Positions 24,978 through 31,916 of a stretch of 33,885 nucleotides of DNA are shown one piece after another (position 1 is the first letter of the stretch; every line of letters starts with the position of its first letter). The position numbers were made by a program, and so were the translations under genes. The DNA is taken from assembly GCA_945885545.1 (NCBI GenBank), contig CAMCYZ010000016.1, positions 1-33,885 on the forward strand. The letters are read 5' to 3'. Under the pieces are notes generated by a model. It worked only from the letters and a program-made list of their open reading frames with translations, had not been told where the DNA came from and ran no database searches. This DNA is from Spirosoma fluviale. GTDB lineage: Bacteria > Bacteroidota > Bacteroidia > Cytophagales > Spirosomataceae.

Positions 24978-26540
24978 CTACTTCTTCATTTCCCCATTCA
25001 CTTTCCTCCAAATACCCAAAGCATTGTTGTCTTGAAGTTCGGCAGGAAGCAAAGCATCGGGCATATCTTGATAACAAACCGGCCTTGTAAATCTCGTGAT
25101 GGCCATAGTGCCTACCGAAGTGCTGCGGCTGTCTGTGGCGGCAGGGTATGGGCCGCCGTGAACCATGGCGTGCGTAACTTCTACACCGGTCGGGAATCCG
25201 TTAATGATTAGTCTGCCAACTTTTTGTTCTAGAAGTTCAAGCAAATCTGCATATTCGGCCAATTCCTCTGGTGAGCCAAAAACTGTGGCCGTTAGGTGAC
25301 CCGAAAGATTACGAGCAACCTCAACTATTTCCTCTCGGCTGTTGGCTTCTACCACCAAGCTCGAAGGGCCAAAAACCTCTTCTTTTAGCGTTTCGTTATC
25401 TTTAAAGGTTTGATAGTCAGCTTTAAATATAACGGGTTGAGCAGCAGTGAAACCTTCTGGTTTTTTGCCAAAACTGATTACTTTAGCATATTTCTCAAAC
25501 TCCTCAATGCCCTTGTGATACACCGATTGTATGCCTTTGTTAAGCATTACACCACCATTAGACTCCGCCGAAACGCTCTCTAGTTTTTCTACAAAGGCAT
25601 CATCTTTTTCTATAACCAAAAGCCCCGGATTGGTACAAAACTGACCCACGCCCATCGTTACCGAATTCATGTAGTTCTGAGCCAACACATCTCCTTTTTC
25701 TTTGAGTGTTTTTGGCAAAATAAATACCGGATTGATACTGCCCATTTCGGCATAGACTGGTATAGGTTCTGGTCTTGCAGCGGCCGCATCAAACAGCGAT
25801 TTTCCGCCTTTCAATGACCCCGTAAAACCGATGGCTTTGATCAACGGGTGCTTTACCAAAGCTTGGCCAATCTCAATACTATCATCAAAAACCAAAGAGA
25901 ATACACCATCAGGCATACCCGTTTTTTGAGCAGCCGCCAAAATGGCTCTACCCACTAACTCCGAAGTACCCAAATGCGATGGATGGCCTTTGAAAACTAC
26001 TGGGCAACCTGCGGCCAATGCCGAAACGGTATCGCCACCTGCCACCGAGAACGCCAACGGAAAATTGCTCGCTCCAAATATACCCACAGGCCCAAGGGGT
26101 CTTTCCATCGCCCTGATGTCTGGCTTGGCAAGTGGCTGCCTGTCTGCCTGTGCGGTGTCTATGATGGCATTTACCCAAGAGCCATCTTTTAGCAAACTTG
26201 CAAATAACCTAAGCTGGCCCATTGTTCGGCCTCTTTCGCCCTGTGCTCTGCCCGCAGGCAAGCCACTTTCGGCGGTGTATCTTTCTATTAGCGTATCTCC
26301 CAAAGCCTCTATTTCTGCAGCTATGGCTTCAAGAAAATCGGCTTTTTCGGCACCTGATTTTTTTCTGTAAGTAGCAAAGGCCGCCTTGGCTTTGTGAACA
26401 GCCAAATCGAGTTCGCTTGCGGTTGCCTTGAAAAACAAGGGGCCAATAGGCTCGCCCGAGGCTGGATTGATGGCCTGAATACCCACTGTGCCTTCTGAAG
26501 ATTCTGTGAATCCAATTAGATTTTTTCCTAAAACTTGCAT
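24978..26540 (-). CDS. NADP-dependent 2,5-dioxovalerate (alpha-ketoglutaric semialdehyde) dehydrogenase
   Basis: A 520-aa aldehyde dehydrogenase of the KGSADH type, which oxidises 2-oxoglutarate semialdehyde to 2-oxoglutarate. The catalytic Cys302 lies in GVGQFCTNPG and Glu265 in VYAEMGSINP. The cofactor region GPVGIFGASNFPLAFSVAGG and the stretch AGCPVVFKGHPSHLGTSE are typical of this subfamily rather than of generic ALDHs. Its ATG follows the upstream gene's TAA with no gap, indicating translational coupling with the FAH-family dehydratase. The pair would carry out the last two steps of oxidative pentose or sugar-acid breakdown. Confidence 0.88.
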   Translation of the reverse strand: MQVLGKNLIGFTESSEGTVGIQAINPASGEPIGPLFFKATASELDLAVHKAKAAFATYRKKSGAEKADFLEAIAAEIEALGDTLIERYTAESGLPAGRAQGERGRTMGQLRLFASLLKDGSWVNAIIDTAQADRQPLAKPDIRAMERPLGPVGIFGASNFPLAFSVAGGDTVSALAAGCPVVFKGHPSHLGTSELVGRAILAAAQKTGMPDGVFSLVFDDSIEIGQALVKHPLIKAIGFTGSLKGGKSLFDAAAARPEPIPVYAEMGSINPVFILPKTLKEKGDVLAQNYMNSVTMGVGQFCTNPGLLVIEKDDAFVEKLESVSAESNGGVMLNKGIQSVYHKGIEEFEKYAKVISFGKKPEGFTAAQPVIFKADYQTFKDNETLKEEVFGPSSLVVEANSREEIVEVARNLSGHLTATVFGSPEELAEYADLLELLEQKVGRLIINGFPTGVEVTHAMVHGGPYPAATDSRSTSVGTMAITRFTRPVCYQDMPDALLPAELQDNNALGIWRKVNGEMKK

Positions 26541-27395
26541 TTATTCTACTTTATTTATGAGCGTACCTATGTTGTCAATACTGATTTTTACCACGTCGCC
26601 GCTGATCATCGTGAAGTCGTCTGGCGGTACGGTTCCCGTGCCCGTCATCAAGAACACGCCTTGCGGAAAACTGCACTCACGGGTAAGATATTCTACCAAT
26701 TCGGGCAATTCACGTTTCATTTGCGAAAGCTGCGTTTTTCCCTCAAAAACTGTTTTTTCTTCACGAAGGATTTCTACCGAAATATCTGTATCTCTGCTTA
26801 TTGGCTCTTCCAAGACTAGCAAACACGGCCCAATAGCGGCACTTTTGTCGTAGCTTTTGGCTTGTGGCAAATAAAGCGGATTTTCGCCTTCGATGTCTCT
26901 CGAACTCACGTCGTTGCCTATGGTGTAGCCCGCTATTTGGTTTTGGTTGTTCACAAAAAGCGTCAACTCGGGCTCAGGCACATTCCATTTGGAGTCTTTA
27001 CGGATTCTGATGTCTTGCAAATGCCCTACCGTACGGGCTGCGGTGGCTTTAAAAAATATCTCAGGTCGTTGGGCATCATAAACTCTGTCATAGAAGTCGC
27101 CTCCGCCCGCGTCTTTGGACTCTTCCATTCGGGCGGTTTTGCTTCTGAGATAAGTTACACCCGAGGCCCATATTTCTTGTGAAACGATGGGTGCTAAAAT
27201 GCTACTTTCCTCTAGGTAAGCTACACTTTCTGCGTTTTTTATTTTGTCATTTAAAAAAGCCAATAATGTAGATTGGTTCACGAGGTCGTCCCAACCTATG
27301 TCGCTAATTTTAAAAAACTTCGCATCTTTTTCGGCAATTATGCCTTGGGTAGTATTGTATATTTTCAATGGTTGAATTTTTGGGCAATTTAGCAA
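26541..27395 (-). CDS. FAH-family dehydratase (2-keto-3-deoxy-pentonate dehydratase type)
   Basis: A 284-aa fumarylacetoacetate hydrolase-fold protein. Metal ligands are visible in WNVPEPELTLFVN, with the motifs EIFFKATAARTVGH, AGYTIGNDVSSRDIEGENP and YDKSAAIGPCL. This version, without the FAH N-terminal domain and with SRDIEGENPLYLPQAK, resembles 2-keto-3-deoxy-D-xylonate/arabinonate dehydratases, which make 2-oxoglutarate semialdehyde. The next gene consumes that product, which supports the assignment. No ATG starts the frame: TTG at 27395 or TTG at 27368 (LKIYNTTQG) are the candidates, and the latter fits the usual N-terminus better. The exact substrate is inferred. Confidence 0.8.
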   Translation of the reverse strand: MLNCPKIQPLKIYNTTQGIIAEKDAKFFKISDIGWDDLVNQSTLLAFLNDKIKNAESVAYLEESSILAPIVSQEIWASGVTYLRSKTARMEESKDAGGGDFYDRVYDAQRPEIFFKATAARTVGHLQDIRIRKDSKWNVPEPELTLFVNNQNQIAGYTIGNDVSSRDIEGENPLYLPQAKSYDKSAAIGPCLLVLEEPISRDTDISVEILREEKTVFEGKTQLSQMKRELPELVEYLTRECSFPQGVFLMTGTGTVPPDDFTMISGDVVKISIDNIGTLINKVE

Positions 27396-27444
27396 TTTTT
27401 TTACTATTCGAAACCCTTGAACCCGACTTTGTGTTTACAATTAA

Positions 27445-27978
27445 ATGTCAACCGTCAAAATGCCCCAAATTATCAATATTCCGCTTGTAGACGACGCCGA
27501 CAACATCATTGGCCATTCCGAAAAGTTGGAAGTTCATCTGCAAGGTTGGCTTCACCGGGCGTTTTCCATATTAGTTTTTAATGCAAAAAACGAGATGCTG
27601 ATTCATCAGAGGGCTTTTGGGAAATATCATTCTCCGGGGCTTTGGACCAACACTTGCTGTGGACACCCCAATGAGGGCGAAAGCATGGAGGCTGCCGTAC
27701 ACCGTAGGCTACAGGAAGAGATGGGCTTCGATTGTGCACTCTCGCACAAGTTTACGTTCAGATACAAAGCGGTTTTTGACAATGGCCTGACCGAAAACGA
27801 AATTGACCATGTTTATACAGGTACTTTCAACGATACTTTTATAGTTAACCCCGACGAAGTGGCCGCTTACAAATGGCTATCCATCTCCGAAATTCAAGAA
27901 CTGATCTTGCAAAATCCTGAAGATTTCACGGTTTGGTTTAGAGAAATCATGCGTCATGAGGCCGAATTGTTGGCTTGA
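27445..27978 (+). CDS. idi: Isopentenyl-diphosphate delta-isomerase, type I
   Basis: A 177-aa Nudix-fold enzyme that interconverts IPP and DMAPP for isoprenoid and menaquinone side-chain synthesis. The catalytic Cys is in TNTCCGHP (Cys72, before GHP). The metal and acid-base glutamates are in LTENEIDHV (Glu117, Glu119). The Nudix-like helix is AAVHRRLQEEMGFD. Length and motifs match type I Idi. It is divergent from the dehydratase gene across 49 bp. The start could also be ATG at 27460. Confidence 0.95.
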   Translation: MSTVKMPQIINIPLVDDADNIIGHSEKLEVHLQGWLHRAFSILVFNAKNEMLIHQRAFGKYHSPGLWTNTCCGHPNEGESMEAAVHRRLQEEMGFDCALSHKFTFRYKAVFDNGLTENEIDHVYTGTFNDTFIVNPDEVAAYKWLSISEIQELILQNPEDFTVWFREIMRHEAELLA

Positions 27979-28017
27979 TTTACTCGTTCAAATATGTTGT
28001 GAAAAGTTGTTTTTGAA

Positions 28018-28100
28018 TTTTTAGTACCCAAAAACCTATCGCTTTTTTCATTTTTAGTACCCAAAAACCTACCACATTTTTCATTTTTAGTACCCAAAAG
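28018..28100. repeat. 33-bp tandem repeat, 2.5 copies
   Basis: The motif TTTTTAGTACCCAAAA starts at 28018, 28051 and 28084, exactly 33 bp apart. The first two units continue with ACCTATCGC or ACCTACCAC and a T-rich end; the third is cut short. Confidence 0.85.
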
Positions 28101-28459
28101 AAATTTTAAGGTCAAAAAATGTTAAAAACTTGGCAAATTTTGGCCCCTAATATCAGTGCATTAAATATTCCGGTAGACATTCCGGCTCAAAGTGAGCCAT
28201 ATTTACCTACTAAAACACCCATCATGGCAGGCCAGCCCAAAAGCCCAAAACGAGGAAGATGGGTTTTCAAAAATTTTGAACTCTGGGCATTTCCACGAAA
28301 GAGCCTGTGTTAAGGAATTGAACAAATACAAAATGCTTCGTTCCTTGTGAAGTTTAAGAGATGCTTAGCTGCGGGTTTTTGCCGAACAAAAAGCAGCAAA
28401 AACTCCCATACTTTGATTGCGGTCAGGCTAATGCTGCATTCAGGCTTTCTTTTGGTCTG
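28101..28459. other. Non-coding gap with a hairpin
   Basis: No convincing gene. A 64-codon ORF at 28119-28313 has no recognisable features. GTTTTTGC (28375-28382) and GCAAAAAC (28396-28403) form a perfect 8-bp hairpin with a 13-nt loop, shortly after the methyltransferase fragment's 3' end. Confidence 0.45.
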
Positions 28460-29188
28460 CTAGATGTTTGGCTGATTGCCCATTTTGTTATCAAGGTTTA
28501 GTTCTGTTTTATATTCAGTTCTTGGTTCTTCAACAAGGAATAATTCAAGTTCTTTTTTGTCGTTAAAACCTCCCGTTTTTTGTCTATAAGTTGCAGATGT
28601 TTTAGGGTTTTCAATTTTTCGATTTTTGCTTATTGTCAAAAATTCTTCTTCTTGGTCAATTCCTAAATATCGTCTATTTGCCAAATTAGCGGCTATTCCT
28701 GTTGTTGAACTTCCTGCAAATGGATCTAAAATCCAAGCGTTTGGCTTTGTTGAAGCCAAAATAAGTCTTGTTAAAACTGACAAAGGTTTTTGTGTTGGGT
28801 GTTTTCCGCAAGATTTTTCCCAAGGTGCAATTGCTGGCAATTTCCAAACATCTTTCATTTGTTTGTCGGCATTAAGTTTTTTCATTAATTCATAATTGAA
28901 ATAATGAGGAACTTTGTCGCTTTTTCTTGCCCAAATAATTTGCTCTGTCGAAAATGTGAAATATCTACAAGAAAAATTTGGTGGTGGATTTGACTTTTCC
29001 CAAGTGATTACGTTAAGGATTTTGAAACCTAATTCGTTCAGAATTTGTCCAACCGAAAAAATGTTGTGCATTGTTCCGCTGATCCAAATAGTGGCATCGT
29101 CTTTCATTTTGTCACGAACTAATGAAAGCCATTTTCGATTGAAGTCGTTTATATATTCAAACCCTTCGGATTTGTCCCATTTTCCTTT
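28460..29188 (-). pseudogene. N4/N6 DNA methyltransferase, 5'-truncated (fragment B)
   Basis: The open frame runs from a TAG at 29189-29191 and begins KGKWDKSEGFEYINDFNRKW, continuing through the ATG at 29107 to 28460. It holds the C-terminal part of a beta-class methyltransferase: IWISGTMHN, KHPTQKPLSVLTRLI, and the SAM-binding motif DPFAGSSTTGIAA with RRYLGID after it. The catalytic DPPY region, which precedes KGxWDKS in this family, is missing from this frame. A similar missing part, of a related gene, lies at 29648-29782. The 215-aa ORF from ATG 29107 is therefore unlikely to be active. Confidence 0.8.
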
Positions 29189-29228
29189 CTAAACAGTTCC
29201 GCTGTTGCTGGATTCTCAATTTCTGCTT

Positions 29229-29624
29229 CTATTTTTTGTTAAATATTTCCAATAATAAATTCTTTGGTTTAGCTACTATTTCAAGTTTATACTCATCAAA
29301 AGTAGTAATATAGGCTGCTTCAAATCCTGTTTTGAAAGAACAATAAATACAGATATTTATTGCTGAAAAATTTTGGTTTTCACTAATTATTTCAAAATCC
29401 GCTTTGCTATATTGGGTTCCAATGCTGCAATTAGATATATCTTTTTTAGATGAAATGTAATCTTCATAACACGACCATCTTTGACTACTACCTTCTAAAA
29501 AACCTATTTCATAAGCACATACGGGACAAATATGTTCTTCTTTTTCAAAATGAATACATTCTTCAAGAGTTGTTGGTGCAACTGCTTGATGAATACAAGT
29601 TTGATTGTTATTCAATTTATTCAT
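29229..29624 (-). CDS. Cys-rich hypothetical protein
   Basis: A 131-aa protein with eight or more cysteines, including CPVCAYEIGF and CIYCSFKTGF, which suggests paired CxxC zinc sites. No family was recognised. It lies between two methyltransferase fragments. A small palindrome, GTAAAG-TTT-CTTTAC (29626-29640), sits directly upstream of the start and could be an operator. Confidence 0.5.
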   Translation of the reverse strand: MNKLNNNQTCIHQAVAPTTLEECIHFEKEEHICPVCAYEIGFLEGSSQRWSCYEDYISSKKDISNCSIGTQYSKADFEIISENQNFSAINICIYCSFKTGFEAAYITTFDEYKLEIVAKPKNLLLEIFNKK

Positions 29625-29647
29625 AGTAAAGTTTCTTTACATCAGTA

Positions 29648-29782
29648 TTAAAATCGGGATTCAAAGTCTTCTGATTTATCCCATCTTCCTTTGTTTAAAC
29701 TATCAATTTTTTCACTTTGAATTGATAATTCGTTATTTGATAAAAAATAAGGAGGAATAACAGGATTTATTATAGCCAAATT
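29648..29782 (-). pseudogene. N4/N6 DNA methyltransferase fragment A (PPY region)
   Basis: A 44-codon frame between stops reads PPYFLSNNELSIQSEK and then LNKGRWDKSEDFE before diverging. This matches the catalytic DPPY-to-KGxWDKS segment of the family of fragment B, but the DPPY Asp is replaced (VIPPY). Its last 33 bp match the first 33 bp of fragment B at 28 positions, so the two come from related but distinct genes, or from diverged duplicates. Confidence 0.65.
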
Positions 29783-29967
29783 CTAAAATCTTGATACTGG
29801 GTATCGCTGTTAAAGTCTAGTTCTTTGTCTTCATCCCAATTTAATTCCGTAAATAATTCATAATCTTCACTATACCCTTTACATACTAAAAGCATCTTTT
29901 GACAACCTAGTATTTTAAAAAGAAACAAAATTGGTTTTGCGAAACGCCGACTAACATTTACTTCCAT
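29770..29967 (-). CDS. Small ORF coupled to rhuM
   Basis: A 65-aa ORF whose ATG overlaps the rhuM stop (TAATG). The sequence, with acidic C-terminal GYSEDYELFTELNWDEDKEL, has no recognised family. Its end overlaps methyltransferase fragment A in another frame, so it could be a decayed gene end rather than a working protein. Confidence 0.35.
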   Translation of the reverse strand: MEVNVSRRFAKPILFLFKILGCQKMLLVCKGYSEDYELFTELNWDEDKELDFNSDTQYQDFRIWL

Positions 29968-30976
29968 TATTTTTTCTTTTTAATTTTTTTTACTTCTTTA
30001 TCAAAATCAGAAATGAACTTTTGGTCTTGTGCTTTTCTAAACTTTGTATATTCCAATTCCGCTTTTTTAATTGCCACATCGTGTGATATTTTACCAGGAT
30101 TGTTTAATAAATCATAACGGTTTATTTTTAGGAATGTATCTAATGCTTCAACCCATTCATTCATTTTCATTGGTATATTTCTTTCTGCTTGTAGTTCAGC
30201 AAAATTCAAATATAGTTCGACAAGTCTGTTTAATTCACTTATTTCCTTTTCAGATAAATAGTTTTTTACAATGCTTGTATCTGACTTTGAAATTTTCCCT
30301 TCAGATGAATTTTTCCAAGAAGTCAAGCCCATATTTGGGTTTTCTGCATTGGCTCTTTTGTCAATAATTTCTGCCGCCGTATTTCCAGTAATTGCCCAAT
30401 GAAGTTTATTTTGAACGGTTTTATAAAAATTTAAGGTTAAATCTGATTTAAGGTCGTAATCTATACTACATTGAGCATAAATGTCCGTTATTTTTTGGTA
30501 GAATCTTCTTTCTGACGCTCGAATTTCCCGAATTCTTTCAAGTAATTCATCGAAATAATCTTTGCCAAAGACCTGACCTCCTTGTTTCAATCTTTTATCA
30601 TCTAAAACGAATCCTTTGATGATAAATTCTTTTAATGTTTTGGTAGCCCAAATTCGAAATTGAGTACCTCTTTGTGATTTGATTCTGTAACCAACAGATA
30701 TAATTACATCACGATTATAGTAGGAAACTTCATAGTCTTTTCCATCATCAGCAGTTGTTCGGTATTTCCGAACAACTTGACTTTCTTCTAATTCTCCCTC
30801 TTTAAAAACATTGCTAATGTGTTCGCTTACAGTTGATTTTGACCTATCAAACAATTCTTGCATTGCCTTTTGAGTGAGCCAAACTATTTCATCATTAACA
30901 AAACGCCCACTCTAACCTCGCCATCTTGTGAAGTATAGAGAATAAAATCGGAATTACCTGGCGTTATTATTGACAT
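29967..30976 (-). pseudogene. RhuM-family protein with a one-base frameshift
   Basis: From ATG 30974-30976 the frame reads MSIITPGNSDFILYTSQDGE and VRVGV, then shifts and stops at TAG. One extra T in the run (AAAA at 30900-30903 on the plus strand) would restore FVNDEIVWLTQKAMQELFDR, the normal RhuM N-terminus. From ATG 30863 the remaining 298 aa are open (MQELFDRSKSTVSEHISNVF, then YRIKSQRGTQFRIWATKTL). RhuM proteins are common beside restriction-modification genes; their function is poorly known, with a putative DNA-binding HTH. The start lies 3 bp after dpnD. Confidence 0.8.
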
Positions 30977-30979
30977 CTT

Positions 30980-31150
30980 TTACTCTTCTGATTTTAAAAA
31001 TTCTGTTTCAATATAGTCGTCAGAATCTAATACAATTTCTTCTTTATTGTATAACTCTTGAATCTTTGAAAATGCTTCATCTTCAGAACTGGCTTCAATC
31101 TCAATAATTCTTGAAAGTGTTTCTTTTACTTCAATCTTAAATGTTTTCAT
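30980..31150 (-). CDS. dpnD: DpnD/PcfM-family small protein
   Basis: A 56-aa acidic protein, MKTFKIEVKETLSRIIEIEA at the start and YNKEEIVLDSDDYIETEF near the end, which is the DpnD/PcfM signature. In pneumococcus dpnD follows the DpnI endonuclease gene and its role is unknown. Here its ATG lies 14 bp inside the end of the dpnI homologue in another frame, so the dpnC-dpnD gene order is kept. It is followed after 3 bp by rhuM. Confidence 0.85.
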   Translation of the reverse strand: MKTFKIEVKETLSRIIEIEASSEDEAFSKIQELYNKEEIVLDSDDYIETEFLKSEE

Positions 31151-31916
31151 ATTGGATTTTTTTATAATTACCTCGACTTATAAATTCTATTATTCCTTTA
31201 TCTCGCAATACTTGAAGTTGCTGTCTTATTTTATCTTTGATGAAATTATTATTTGGGTATTTCAATTTGAGTTTATCCTCAAATTTATAGACCTCCTCTA
31301 AAGAAAACGTTTCTTTTTTAATTAAATCAACACAAGACATTAAATCTAAAATCCAACCTTTGGAATCGTTCGATTTTTCTCTTAAAAACAATGTTTTGTT
31401 AAATGCGTTTTCTACAATTTTTTTGTCAATTAATTTAGAATCTTTTATTAAAAAGACTTTGCCAGCCTCGGCAATATTTGAAATATCAATGTTACAGCCA
31501 AACCAGCCCGCACGTTTTGCAGTGGCTGATAGCGGTTTTCTTTTTATAATTATTTCTGTGGTAAAAAACTGCTTTGGAATAATTAGAAAATTCTCAACAA
31601 GCCAATTATTCGAATACGTTAAAAAGAAAAAATTAGGATTTTGATTTGAATTTACTCTTTCAATCATTGTAAAGTAAGCCCCATCGTTTATAGTGTTTGA
31701 AAACTTACCATTCTTGCTTTTCAATTCAAATTCTTCAGAACATTTTTTGCAATAGAAATCTGCAACTGGTCTATTGTTCTCAAATTCATTTAATGGAACT
31801 TCACCGCAACAAGGACAATATGAGTTTTCTTTAACCCAATTTTCGGTTAGAACTCTGGCGATTTGTGAATTACTAGAATATCCATCCGCAAGTTTTGTGT
31901 TGAAACTCAAATTCAT
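31137..31916 (-). CDS. DpnI-type methyl-directed restriction endonuclease
   Basis: A 259-aa homologue of DpnI, the endonuclease that cleaves GATC only when the adenine is methylated. From my recall of DpnI the match is close and collinear. The PD-(D/E)XK residues have the same numbers: Asp53 (PVADFYC), Glu64 and Lys66 (EFELKSK). The zinc site is CPCCG with CKKC. Trp138 in KRAGWFGCNID, part of the methyladenine pocket, is kept. The C-terminal winged helix, IKDKIRQQLQVLRDKGIIEF, is nearly unchanged; in DpnI it also reads methylated GATC. The ATG follows the dam stop with no gap. It should be a type IIM enzyme that cuts Gm6ATC, which makes the adjacent Dam homologue paradoxical. Confidence 0.93.
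   Translation of the reverse strand: MNLSFNTKLADGYSSNSQIARVLTENWVKENSYCPCCGEVPLNEFENNRPVADFYCKKCSEEFELKSKNGKFSNTINDGAYFTMIERVNSNQNPNFFFLTYSNNWLVENFLIIPKQFFTTEIIIKRKPLSATAKRAGWFGCNIDISNIAEAGKVFLIKDSKLIDKKIVENAFNKTLFLREKSNDSKGWILDLMSCVDLIKKETFSLEEVYKFEDKLKLKYPNNNFIKDKIRQQLQVLRDKGIIEFISRGNYKKIQYENI

Noticed and set aside
24807-25211. 134-codon plus-strand ORF after yoeB
   Set aside because: It runs through a strong terminator and the antisense strand of the aldehyde dehydrogenase gene; a shadow.
28119-28313. 64-codon plus-strand ORF in the gap after idi
   Set aside because: No recognisable family or promoter, and it follows directly on a 33-bp tandem repeat; probably chance.
29648-29782. Fragment A and B read as one intact methyltransferase
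   Set aside because: Stops separate them, 460 bp with another ORF lies between, and their shared 33-bp segment differs at five positions, so they are not simply one split frame.
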